Origin: Planctomycetota bacterium | GTDB taxonomy: Bacteria > Planctomycetota > Phycisphaerae > Sedimentisphaerales > SM23-30 | DNA: 9,706 nucleotides | Reading direction: 5' to 3' | NCBI GenBank assembly: GCA_029573975.1 | Contig: JAKQBU010000064.1 | Span: 1 to 9,706 of the forward strand | In this document: one piece after another, positions 1 to 6,174 of the stretch | How positions within the stretch are numbered: the stretch's first letter is position 1 | Layout: every line of letters begins with the position of its first letter | Program-made: the position numbers and the translations under genes | The notes under the pieces: model-generated | What the model was told of the DNA's origin: nothing | The model's input: the letters and a program-made list of their open reading frames with translations, nothing else | Databases searched by the model: none

Positions 1-401
1 AAATCCTTCTGATTTTTTGCCGTCCGGCTCAATCTAAATGATTTTGCGTCAGCTACGAAACTATAATCCTTATTCACGCACTCAACATCCGCCATATCGG
101 CTCGCTCTTTTAGTACCAAACTTTGATAACCCATAGCAGTGAAGGCTTGGTGAATAACAACGTCGGTATATTTCGAATATAGTTTTTCCTCGCTTGAATC
201 ATGCCCATATTTCTCTGGAATTGCACCACAGAGCCGCAAATGGCCAAGCAATGAATTCATTCCATCATGTTTAATTTCTACTGATAGTTCTTTTTCAACT
301 TTTTCTGCATCCACCCCAAAGTTGCCGCTGAGACGACTTATTTCATCTATCCAATAACGTCTTTTATCCTGCTGATATTTTGTGATTATAGCAGATTTCA
401 T
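1..401 (-). CDS. HindIII-type type II restriction endonuclease (N-terminal part, truncated by window edge)
   Basis: The visible 133 residues are the N-terminal part of a type II restriction enzyme; the C-terminus lies beyond position 1. Residues 116-133 (VADAKSFRLSRTAKNQKD) match, as far as I recall that protein, the catalytic segment of R.HindIII, which cleaves AAGCTT. In this PD-(D/E)XK core Asp118 and Lys120 correspond to the HindIII catalytic Asp108 and Lys110. The preceding LKERADMADV aligns with the HindIII stretch holding Glu86, although the glutamate seems shifted by one place. The N-terminal ~60 residues diverge but keep the EKLYSK/VVIHQAF pattern. The ATG is preceded by GGAG at 407-410 with a 5-nt spacer, and an in-frame stop lies ten codons upstream, so the start is secure. 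GC content is near 40%, well below the other genes, which suggests horizontal acquisition. A cognate adenine methyltransferase would be expected next to it, probably left of the window. Confidence 0.88.
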   Translation of the reverse strand, partial: MKSAIITKYQQDKRRYWIDEISRLSGNFGVDAEKVEKELSVEIKHDGMNSLLGHLRLCGAIPEKYGHDSSEEKLYSKYTDVVIHQAFTAMGYQSLVLKERADMADVECVNKDYSFVADAKSFRLSRTAKNQKD

Positions 402-423
402 TTTTTCTCCATGTATTTCCCTG

Positions 424-489
424 TTAAATCATAGATAGCTTGTCTAAACGAATTAATTCCAAGCACTTACCATCCTTTTTCCTTTTCAC
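424..489 (-). CDS. Possible 21-codon leader ORF upstream of the restriction gene
   Basis: A short reading frame starts with GTG at 489 behind a strong GGAGG (494-498, 4-nt spacer) and encodes VKRKKDGKCLELIRLDKLSMI before TAA at 424-426. It ends 22 nt before the ATG of the HindIII-like gene on the same strand. The peptide is basic at its N-terminus and resembles no family I recognise. It could be a regulatory leader peptide coupling translation to the endonuclease, a remnant of a longer gene, or chance. The good ribosome-binding site and close position are the only support. Confidence 0.3.
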   Translation of the reverse strand: MKRKKDGKCLELIRLDKLSMI

Positions 490-527
490 GTCGCCTCCAT
501 ATAAGCCAGTAACACATTGATATCACC

Positions 528-627
528 TTACAATAATAGTGTAACCTCCCGGCATCACGATGTAAAGTTGTAATGCCGCCCTGTATCTTACAATTTCGTG
601 CTGGAAGACAGCAATGCCCCGCTGTAA
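528..627. repeat. Cluster of TGTAA/TTACA motifs with inverted and direct repeats
   Basis: Six copies of TGTAA or its complement lie in 100 bp: TTACA 528-532, TGTAA 540-544, 561-565 and 569-573, TTACA 588-592, TGTAA 623-627. Several pair as inverted repeats: TTACA-7 nt-TGTAA (528-544), TTGTAA-14 nt-TTACAA (568-593), and CGGCAT-17 nt-ATGCCG (550-578). A direct repeat of about 16 nt, GYAATGCCSCSCTGTA, occurs at 570-585 and 611-626 (13 of 16 identical). The cluster surrounds the possible -10 box of the restriction gene, so a multi-site operator is plausible. No binding protein is identified. Confidence 0.45.
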
Positions 628-710
628 ACCTGCAATGACTTACCGAAAACCGGTCCGTCCACCCCTGAAGCCGGTCAGGCCCAACCCGGATTCACCGTAG
701 CGCTCGGTTC

Positions 711-1550
711 TTACGGTTTCGCCTCTTCCAGCGGATTGACTTCCACCTCCCAGTCCTTGTCGGGGGCCTCCAGCTCGAAAGTTTTTTTGCGGATCGTCTT
801 GTCGGTCTTGATTTTGGACCACGTCACCGTGGTAATCTCATCGTCCGGGCTGGCATAGCGGATCTGGCGGGGTTCCATATCTTCCGCCGAAACCCAAAAA
901 TCCAGAACCAGGTATTTCTCCGCCAGCGAGCTGTCGTTTTTGGGTTTCAGCTTCAGATGGCTGGTCTTGGCCGGGTCATTCGGATCGGATGGCAGAAGCT
1001 GCACCTCAAATTCCTTGAGGATATCCGCCTTGGTCAGGGCGAACGGAAGGGGGAAGGGGCCTTTGCCCAGCCGAAAGGTCTCCTTATTCGCCGGCTCCTT
1101 GGAAATCTCATACTTCTGAATGCTCTTGAACAGTTCGTTCCGCCGGGTCAGCCATCGCCCGTCAAAGGCAAAATCCTCATTGAATTTGGTCGGCTCCGGC
1201 TTTTCTTCCTCTTCCAGATCCATCTCCAGCAGATCGGCGAAATGCACCCGGAAATATACCGCCTCCGGATTGGCCTGATAATACAGCTTGCCGTTGCGGA
1301 TTTTTACCGAGTCAACCAGCCGTTGCTCCTGCTTGAACAGCATATCCGCTTCGAAATTTTTCAGCTCGCCCGAACGTTTCTCGATCTTGTCCAGCAGGGT
1401 ATTCAATTCCGGGCTGATGGGATCGGCTGGGGCTGTTACCGCCGGCTCGGGTGCGGTAGGGGGGGTAGCGTTGGGATCATCCTGACCGAACGCTGGGTAG
1501 GAAAGACAGATCATAATGGCTGAAAGAAGTAACCAAAGCATATTCTTCAT
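711..1550 (-). CDS. LolA-like outer-membrane lipoprotein-sorting protein
   Basis: A 279-residue exported protein of the LolA/COG2834 type. Residues 1-22 (MKNMLWLLLSAIMICLSYPAFG) are a signal peptide with no lipobox, so a soluble periplasmic protein is expected. A Pro/Ala-rich linker (about 27-48) follows, then a domain with the family's usual pattern: an amphipathic helix (SPELNTLLDKIEKRSGELKNFEAD), strands such as GKLYYQANPEAVYFRVHF, and the FDGRWLTRRNE stretch that corresponds to the 'dG..lw.y' element of LolA proteins. LolA family members carry lipoproteins or lipids across the periplasm in a hydrophobic half-barrel; this activity is inferred. It is the last gene of the operon. The ATG at 1550 is chosen for AAAGGA nine nt upstream. 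An ATG at 1571 would add seven residues and overlap the preceding gene by 8 nt (ATGAATAA), which is also possible. Confidence 0.72.
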   Translation of the reverse strand: MKNMLWLLLSAIMICLSYPAFGQDDPNATPPTAPEPAVTAPADPISPELNTLLDKIEKRSGELKNFEADMLFKQEQRLVDSVKIRNGKLYYQANPEAVYFRVHFADLLEMDLEEEEKPEPTKFNEDFAFDGRWLTRRNELFKSIQKYEISKEPANKETFRLGKGPFPLPFALTKADILKEFEVQLLPSDPNDPAKTSHLKLKPKNDSSLAEKYLVLDFWVSAEDMEPRQIRYASPDDEITTVTWSKIKTDKTIRKKTFELEAPDKDWEVEVNPLEEAKP

Positions 1551-1559
1551 AGTGTAAAT

Positions 1560-1565
1560 TCCTTT
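1560..1565 (-). promoter_or_regulatory. Ribosome-binding site AAAGGA of the LolA-like gene
   Basis: AAAGGA on the minus strand lies nine nt before ATG 1550 and within the codons and stop that end the upstream VTT gene. It favours 1550 over the in-frame ATG at 1571, which has only a GGA eight nt upstream. Confidence 0.5.
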
Positions 1566-2346
1566 ATTCATTTATAGTTTCCAGGGTGGTAATGGGTTCC
1601 CCACCCGGCTCTGCACGACGAGCGGCCAGCAGCTTGGGAATATATCGCAATAAGACTAAACCGATCAACGCCCCTTGTACAGCGATAATTCCCATTCCGC
1701 CGATTTGCAGGGTGGTGGCGGCCGCCGCGATAAAACTATAACGCAAAAACCGGCCCGCAAAGGAGGCGTAGGCGTAATGATCCCGGCGGTACTGGTTGGA
1801 GATGGCCAGCCAGCGGACCACATCCACCGGAATCGGCAGAAAACTCATCAGGGTCATCAGGGTAAAGGGACTGAGGCTGAACCAGCGGCAGGCTTTCTGG
1901 TAAAAGCGGGTGTTCTGGAATTTCTTTGTCTTCCCGAAACGCAGCAGAAACGTAAAAATATGATACTCGTTTAAATTCGCCAGCGTCGTACCGAAAGCGC
2001 CGATGGCGGCGACGATCACGACCGTTTCTAAAGCGTGGAAGGGACCGGCCTGAAAGGATTGGGGGAAAACGCGGATGATGGGGGAAGCCATCAATAAAAC
2101 CAGCCAGGTGGTCGGCGCGGGAAAAAACGTACAGCACAGGGACATATAAAACAGATACAGCGCCCACGGCCACAGATAACCCGATACCTCCTCCACGCCC
2201 CGGGCGGTATCGGCCAGCCCCATCCGGGCGATACCCGTCAGTACCCCCAGAAACAAAACGAACCCGAAAAACCAGTACCGCAGATTGATCCGGTCATGGG
2301 TGGTGTACCCTTTGTGTAGCAAAATATTTTTCAGATAATTAAACAT
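1564..2346 (-). CDS. VTT/DedA-like multispanning membrane protein
   Basis: A 260-residue integral membrane protein. Hydrophobic segments lie at about 22-41, 59-90, 104-123, 158-182 and 200-237. Two are proline-containing and suggest re-entrant hairpins: FFPAPTTWLVLLMAS (74-89) and SFLPIPVDVVRWLAI (168-182). The second is followed by YASFAGRFLRYSFIA, which resembles the conserved end of the VTT/SNARE-associated domain (Pfam PF09335). VTT/DedA proteins act as lipid scramblases or undecaprenyl-phosphate transporters in the inner membrane; the substrate here is unknown and family membership is a by-eye call. I chose ATG 2346 over the in-frame TTG at 2352 because AGGA (2353-2356) sits six nt before the ATG but directly against the TTG. 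The start overlaps the end of the ATPase gene by 8 nt (ATGTTTAA), indicating translational coupling. Confidence 0.68.
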   Translation of the reverse strand: MFNYLKNILLHKGYTTHDRINLRYWFFGFVLFLGVLTGIARMGLADTARGVEEVSGYLWPWALYLFYMSLCCTFFPAPTTWLVLLMASPIIRVFPQSFQAGPFHALETVVIVAAIGAFGTTLANLNEYHIFTFLLRFGKTKKFQNTRFYQKACRWFSLSPFTLMTLMSFLPIPVDVVRWLAISNQYRRDHYAYASFAGRFLRYSFIAAAATTLQIGGMGIIAVQGALIGLVLLRYIPKLLAARRAEPGGEPITTLETINE

Positions 2347-3019
2347 ATTCAATCCTGCCGTCCGCCATGCAGATAATCCGATCCGCCTTTTGAGCCGCCG
2401 TCAGAGAATGGGTAATCATAATCAGGCTGATACCCTGCTGCTGATTGATCCGGCGGAAAAGGTCTAGAATCTTGTCCGCGTTGGCGGAGTCCAGATTTCC
2501 CGTCGGTTCATCGGCCATAATCACCGCCGGCCGGTGGGCAATCGCCCGGGCAATCGCCACCCGCTGCTGCTGGCCAATGGAAAGCGTGCCGGGTTTCTGA
2601 TGGGCCTTCTCCGCCATATCCACCGCCGCCAGCGACTCCATAATTTGCCCGTCCAGCCGATTGCCGCGAATCCGCTCCGCAATCGCGATATTTTGCCGGG
2701 CGGTCAGATTAGGCAGCAGATTAAAACGCTGAAAGATAAAACCTATTTTCTCCCGCCGCAGTCCGGCTCGCTGCGATTCGTTTAAATCCGCCGTATTCTG
2801 GCCGTCCAGCCGGATTGTACCGCTGGTGGGCCGCAGCATCAGGCCCAGGATATGCATCAGCGTACTCTTCCCGCAGCCGCTGGGACCCATAATTGCCACA
2901 AACTCTCCCCGCCGGATTTCCATATCGATATCGAATAAGACCGGCGTTTCCAGCCGCCCATTCGTAAACGTTTTCGATAATTTTTCCGTTTGGATTACAA
3001 TGTCAGTCGTATCACTCAA
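2339..3019 (-). CDS. LolD/MacB-type ABC transporter ATP-binding protein
   Basis: A 226-residue nucleotide-binding subunit of the LolD/MacB/FtsE class, which powers mechanotransmission across the inner membrane rather than classical import. Visible motifs: Walker A GPSGCGKST (45-53), Q-loop FIFQRFNLLP with Gln97, signature LSIGQQQR (146-153), Walker B VIMADEP with Asp170 and Glu171, D-loop GNLD (174-177), and switch His204 in MITHS. The signature is LSIGQ in place of LSGGQ. The length fits LolD (about 230 residues). I chose TTG 3019, not the far upstream ATG at 3076, because GGAGG (3029-3033) lies nine nt before it and the family's N-terminus begins there. This TTG overlaps the stop of the permease gene by 8 nt (TTGAGTGA), so the two subunits are probably translationally coupled. 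Confidence 0.92.
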   Translation of the reverse strand: MSDTTDIVIQTEKLSKTFTNGRLETPVLFDIDMEIRRGEFVAIMGPSGCGKSTLMHILGLMLRPTSGTIRLDGQNTADLNESQRAGLRREKIGFIFQRFNLLPNLTARQNIAIAERIRGNRLDGQIMESLAAVDMAEKAHQKPGTLSIGQQQRVAIARAIAHRPAVIMADEPTGNLDSANADKILDLFRRINQQQGISLIMITHSLTAAQKADRIICMADGRIEYV

Positions 3020-4184
3020 AGCTGAGAGCCTCCACCGGGTCATGACGCAGGGCCAGGTAGCCCGGATACAGCGCACTGATCACACCGCCGCCGATTCCCA
3101 CCCCGACGGCAATCATCAGCCATTCTATCTTGAACTCGATCGTCATCAGCGGCGACACCGTTTGAATCAGCCATCGTACCCCCAGCGTCAGCAGGATGCC
3201 CGCCAGCGTCCCCAGCGAACAGATCAGCAGGGATTCCTGGATGGTCTGCCGCAGAATCGCCGAGCGGTTGGCCCCCAGGCTCTGCAAAATCGCGATCTCC
3301 CGGCCCCGTTCCAGCACTATCGTGTACATCGTTACAAATATAAACAAAAAGCAGATCACCAGTGCTATGATACTGACCAGGCTGATGAAAATAGTGATGT
3401 TGCGGTAGTTATCCGCCAGAACCTGGGCGTAATTGGCCACCAGGCTGGCGCTGCGCTTGGTGGTCTGCTCGATTGCCTCGCACAACACTTGCAACTGTTC
3501 GGTATTCAAAGAGGGCTGGGCCTTCACAAAAAACATATGCGAGGTCGGCACCGCCACCCCGTTGACCGTCCGCAGGCGGTTGATGGGAGCGAATACCCGT
3601 CCGGCCACTCCCGTCTCCACCACTCCCGCCACCCGTGCGGGAACATCCCCGTAGCTAAACGCATCTCCCACCTGAATATTCCCGGCCCGCGAAAGCCGCT
3701 GATCGATCAATAGGGGTAGATAGAACGACGGTGACTCCTCGGTTTGATTGGCCCCCAGGGAAAGCGGCTTTGTGTCATCCGCGAACAGTTGGCCGCTCAA
3801 GATTTTACGCCGCCCGGCAAAAACCGGAAAATCCTCCGGGCTGATCCCGAAGACATTCTGCGATAATCCCGCCATCTTCATCCGCCCCAGAAAGACCGGG
3901 ATCACCTTCTGTACCGCTGGCTGGGAGTTAATTTCTATAGCTTCGATTCGCCCGATTTCCTTTTCCCACAGCTTGCCCCCGCTCATGCTCCCCAGGTCGA
4001 AGTGTTTGTCCCGCACCACGATCTCCGCCTCCACGCTTTGCATTCGCCCGGAAACTTCATTCAACGTCCCGTTGGACAGACCCACCAGCACCAGCAGCAG
4101 TGTGATGGCAATCGCCACCGCCAGGATGCTCAAAGCGCTTCGGACTTTCCGATGGGTTAAGTTGGCAATTGCTAATAATAACAT
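3012..4184 (-). CDS. FtsX/MacB-type ABC transporter permease (LolC/E-like)
   Basis: A 390-residue permease with the four-helix MacB/LolC topology: TM1 at about 16-36, a large periplasmic domain (about 40-260, MacB_PCD type), then TM2 (263-291), TM3 (316-340) and TM4 (354-377). After TM2 comes ERGREIAILQSLGA (292-305), the coupling-helix region conserved in FtsX-domain permeases. The protein ends in YPGYLALRHDPVEALSFE, close to the usual '..P..rAs..dPveaLr.e' tail. Such permeases use ATP hydrolysis in the cytoplasm to move substrates on the periplasmic side, for example extracting lipoproteins (LolCDE) or pumping peptides (MacAB). Only one permease gene is present, so a homodimer is likely. 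No MacA-type adaptor or TolC is nearby, whereas a LolA-like gene is two genes downstream, which favours a Lol-like role. The start has only a distant GGA. Confidence 0.88.
   Translation of the reverse strand: MLLLAIANLTHRKVRSALSILAVAIAITLLLVLVGLSNGTLNEVSGRMQSVEAEIVVRDKHFDLGSMSGGKLWEKEIGRIEAIEINSQPAVQKVIPVFLGRMKMAGLSQNVFGISPEDFPVFAGRRKILSGQLFADDTKPLSLGANQTEESPSFYLPLLIDQRLSRAGNIQVGDAFSYGDVPARVAGVVETGVAGRVFAPINRLRTVNGVAVPTSHMFFVKAQPSLNTEQLQVLCEAIEQTTKRSASLVANYAQVLADNYRNITIFISLVSIIALVICFLFIFVTMYTIVLERGREIAILQSLGANRSAILRQTIQESLLICSLGTLAGILLTLGVRWLIQTVSPLMTIEFKIEWLMIAVGVGIGGGVISALYPGYLALRHDPVEALSFE
3029..3033 (-). promoter_or_regulatory. Shine-Dalgarno GGAGG selecting the TTG start of the ABC ATPase
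   Basis: GGAGG on the minus strand precedes the TTG at 3019 by nine nt and lies inside the end of the permease gene. It is among the strongest Shine-Dalgarno matches in the window and argues against the longer form starting at 3076, whose extra 19 residues are unlike the family. Confidence 0.65.
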
Positions 4185-4218
4185 AAATCAGATAATTCCA
4201 TGTCCTGCAAGGTATTCA

Positions 4219-4851
4219 TCATACATTATCGGCTATTCGGACCCGGCTCTGGCAAATCTTGCCGTTTTCCATATTTTCAATTACCCCCGGCAGTTCACCC
4301 AGGTTCAAAATCACAAAATCCGCATGATCCGTAAACTTCAGATAACTTTTATGGGTTCCTAGCAGCACCGTCCTTGCCCCGGCCCGCCGCCCGCTCATCA
4401 GGTCAAACACATAATCCCCCACCACGACCGCCGCCTCCGCCCGTACCCCCATCTGCTGGCAGGCGTAGGTCACCGGGAACGGGTCGGGCTTGTACGGCCC
4501 GTCTTCACGAGTGACAATCCCGTCAAACGCCAGATGATGCATCCGGCAGAAGGTTTCCACGCTCTCCCGCTGATTCCGCGTAAACAGCCCGATCCGCTTG
4601 TCATGCTGCCGCAGCCAGCTCATCACCTCATGCACACCCGGATTCAGCCGCGACTCCTCTACCGCCACCCGCTCATATTTGCGAAGTATCTCCTCCGCCC
4701 GCTCCCGCTGGGATGCCGTCATCCCGTCCATCGCCTCCAGAATAGGCCCGCTGATCTGACCGATCTCCGCCCGGATCAGGTCAAAATCCAGCACCGGCTC
4801 CGTCAGCGTGCCGTCCAGATCAAAAATAACCGCGTGTACTTCTTTATTCAT
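4219..4851 (-). CDS. HAD-superfamily hydrolase, phosphoglycolate phosphatase-like
   Basis: A 210-residue HAD phosphatase of the Gph/PGP type. All four motifs are present: motif I FDLDGTL with nucleophile Asp11 and Asp13; motif II LFTRN with Thr91; motif III Lys121 in YKPDP; motif IV VVGDYVFDLMSGRRAG with Asp146 and Asp150. A helical C1 cap occupies about residues 17-70. The family removes phosphate from small molecules such as 2-phosphoglycolate or sugar phosphates; the substrate cannot be read from the sequence. It is the first gene of the minus-strand operon, 34 nt ahead of the permease, and nothing suggests a direct role in transport. There is no useful Shine-Dalgarno before ATG 4851. A promoter with its -10 only nine nt upstream suggests a nearly leaderless message. 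Confidence 0.88.
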   Translation of the reverse strand: MNKEVHAVIFDLDGTLTEPVLDFDLIRAEIGQISGPILEAMDGMTASQRERAEEILRKYERVAVEESRLNPGVHEVMSWLRQHDKRIGLFTRNQRESVETFCRMHHLAFDGIVTREDGPYKPDPFPVTYACQQMGVRAEAAVVVGDYVFDLMSGRRAGARTVLLGTHKSYLKFTDHADFVILNLGELPGVIENMENGKICQSRVRIADNV

Positions 4852-4860
4852 AATCCAGCT

Positions 4861-4889
4861 ATTCTAAGAGGACAATTTGCTAACGTCAA
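4861..4889 (-). promoter_or_regulatory. Sigma70-type promoter of the HAD-ABC-VTT-LolA operon
   Basis: On the minus strand TTGACG (4884-4889) and TAGAAT (4861-4866) are separated by exactly 17 nt, each matching the consensus at five of six positions. Transcription would start near 4854, about three nt before the ATG at 4851. This fits the absence of a Shine-Dalgarno sequence for the HAD gene. Confidence 0.6.
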
Positions 4890-4904
4890 TAGTTGGGTAA
4901 ATTC

Positions 4905-4935
4905 TTGACAAACACAAATATTTGATCTATATAAT
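4905..4935 (+). promoter_or_regulatory. Sigma70-type promoter of the sua5-phosphatase gene
   Basis: A perfect -35 box TTGACA lies at 4905-4910. The -10 is TATATA at 4928-4933 (17-nt spacer) or the consensus TATAAT at 4930-4935 (19-nt spacer). The expected transcript start near 4942 leaves a leader of about 37 nt before ATG 4979. The -35 boxes of this promoter and of the opposing operon promoter are 15 nt apart, so a bound regulator could affect both. Confidence 0.68.
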
Positions 4936-4978
4936 CTTACAATTTATGTGATGAACCGGTTTTCGGCTATAGACTGTT

Positions 4979-6103
4979 ATGAAAACAGAAGTTATCAATA
5001 TAAAGGATCTCCCGGATGCCCAGGCGGCGGTAGCCCGGGCGCATAGCGTACTGGAAAGTGGGGGGCTGGTGGCTTTTCCGACCGAAACGGTGTATGGCCT
5101 GGCTGCTAATGCAGATTTACCCCGGGCGATTGAATTGCTGCGGGAAATCAAAGAACGTCCGGATGAAAAGCCCTTTACCCTGCATATCGGCAATCGGGCG
5201 GCCCTGGATATGTACGTGCCCGATCTATCGTTATTAAACCGGCAGTTTCTGCGTAAAGCCTGGCCGGGACCCCTTACCGCCGTTTTTATGCTCAACGCCA
5301 GCCAGATGGAACGGATTCATGGAACCCTCTCAGAGCAGCGGCGTAAAGCGTTATTTCATAACAACAGTATTGGCATACGGTTACCGGATGACCGGGTTTC
5401 CCAAATGATGCTTTCCTCGTTTCCTTCCCCCGTGGTAGCTCCCAGCGCCAACCGGGCCGGACAGGCCCCTCCCATCAACGCCGAAGATGTCCTGGTACAA
5501 TTGGATGGTAAAATTGAACTGGTCCTGAATTGTGGTACTACCAGATATTCCCAGGCCTCGACCATTGTAAAACTGGAGGGAGATTCGATGCAAGTGCTTA
5601 GAAGAGGGGTACTTGACGAAGAAATGCTTCGGCGTATGCGCTCCGTCACTATCTTGTTTGTCTGTACGGGGAATACCTGTCGCAGCCCGATGGCCGAAGG
5701 GCTATGCCGCAGGAAGCTGGCGGAAAAACTGTCCTGTTCGGTTGACCAACTCGATGGAAAGATGTATAAGATTGTTTCGGCGGGTACGATGGCTTTTTCT
5801 GGTTCGCCGGCGACGCCGGAAGCGGTCCAGGCCTGCCGGGAATTGGGTGTTGATATAACAGATCATCACTCGAAAATTTTGACGCTTGACCTGGTGAATC
5901 AGGCGGATTATATCTTTGTTATGGACCGGCCCCATTACCAGGCAGTGCTTTCCTTGAATCCGCTGGCGGAAAGCAGGACGGTTTTACTGGGTCGGGACCA
6001 ATCGGTGACCGATCCGATTGGTATGCAGGTGGATGGATATAGAAAATGTGTGCAGTTTATCAAAAAATATGTAGATGAAAGGATGGACGAATTATTTCGT
6101 TAG
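4979..6103 (+). CDS. Fusion of Sua5/YrdC threonylcarbamoyl-AMP synthase with a YwlE-like low-molecular-weight phosphatase
   Basis: A 374-residue two-domain protein. Residues 1 to about 212 are a Sua5/YrdC domain, which makes L-threonylcarbamoyl-AMP from threonine, bicarbonate and ATP for tRNA t6A modification. Marks are PTETVYGL (34-41), Lys64 in the DEKPF loop, WPGPLT (95-100), GIRLPDD (132-138) and PSANRAG (155-161). Residues from about 221 to 374 are a low-molecular-weight phosphatase: P-loop CTGNTCRS with nucleophile Cys229 and Arg235, and the general-acid DP motif at Asp345-Pro346. Thr233 at the fifth P-loop position is the residue that marks YwlE-type phosphoarginine phosphatases; tyrosine phosphatases usually have Ile or Leu there. 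The frame is open throughout with no sign of a frameshift, though an internal ATG at 5636 (residue 220) could yield a separate phosphatase. No clear Shine-Dalgarno precedes the start. RpiB follows 71 nt downstream, as in the Bacillus ywlC-ywlE-ywlF cluster. Confidence 0.9.
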   Translation: MKTEVINIKDLPDAQAAVARAHSVLESGGLVAFPTETVYGLAANADLPRAIELLREIKERPDEKPFTLHIGNRAALDMYVPDLSLLNRQFLRKAWPGPLTAVFMLNASQMERIHGTLSEQRRKALFHNNSIGIRLPDDRVSQMMLSSFPSPVVAPSANRAGQAPPINAEDVLVQLDGKIELVLNCGTTRYSQASTIVKLEGDSMQVLRRGVLDEEMLRRMRSVTILFVCTGNTCRSPMAEGLCRRKLAEKLSCSVDQLDGKMYKIVSAGTMAFSGSPATPEAVQACRELGVDITDHHSKILTLDLVNQADYIFVMDRPHYQAVLSLNPLAESRTVLLGRDQSVTDPIGMQVDGYRKCVQFIKKYVDERMDELFR

Positions 6104-6174
6104 ATCGTTTGCTAAAATTTTTGGACTAAAACAGTAAACTGGTATTTTCGATAAAGAAAGGGTATGTGATTTTA

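Larger units (their letters stand above)
402..710. other. Intergenic region upstream of the restriction gene
   Basis: About 310 bases separate the restriction gene start (401) from the stop of the LolA-like gene (711). The left part (402-545) is AT-rich like the restriction gene and holds the leader ORF candidate; the right part is as GC-rich as the chromosomal genes. A TATTAT that could serve as a minus-strand -10 box lies at 534-539, without a convincing -35. The TGTAA/TTACA cluster (528-627) covers the middle. I see no strong rho-independent terminator for the operon that ends at 711, only a weak stem (CCTGA/TCAGG, 6-nt loop) near 665-680. I recognise no tRNA or known ncRNA here. Confidence 0.6.

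Noticed and set aside
528..627. Reading the repeat cluster as a CRISPR array or integron attC site
   Set aside because: Repeat units are short, irregularly spaced and in both orientations, with no uniform spacers. The conserved core sites of attC were not recognisable.
957..1523. Plus-strand open frame of 188 codons opposite the LolA-like gene
   Set aside because: No recognisable domain; the minus strand carries a signal peptide and a LolA-type domain in a packed operon.
2826..3713. Long plus-strand open frame (295 codons) opposite the ABC permease and ATPase genes
   Set aside because: It lies antisense to two genes with clear ABC motifs, is rich in Arg, His, Pro and Gln without any domain pattern, and is the kind of frame high-GC coding DNA produces by chance.
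3748..4362. Plus-strand open frame of 204 codons across the permease/HAD junction
   Set aside because: It covers parts of two well-supported antisense genes and shows no protein-family features.
643..4966. A 12-mer, ACCGGTTTTCGG, present at 643-654 (minus) and 4955-4966 (plus)
   Set aside because: Several repeated 12-mers are expected by chance in a window of this size, and the surrounding sequences do not match.
6166..6174. GTG at 6166 as the rpiB start
   Set aside because: The purine-rich ribosome-binding site is only 3 nt from this GTG, and the family N-terminus MKIAIACDH begins at ATG 6175.
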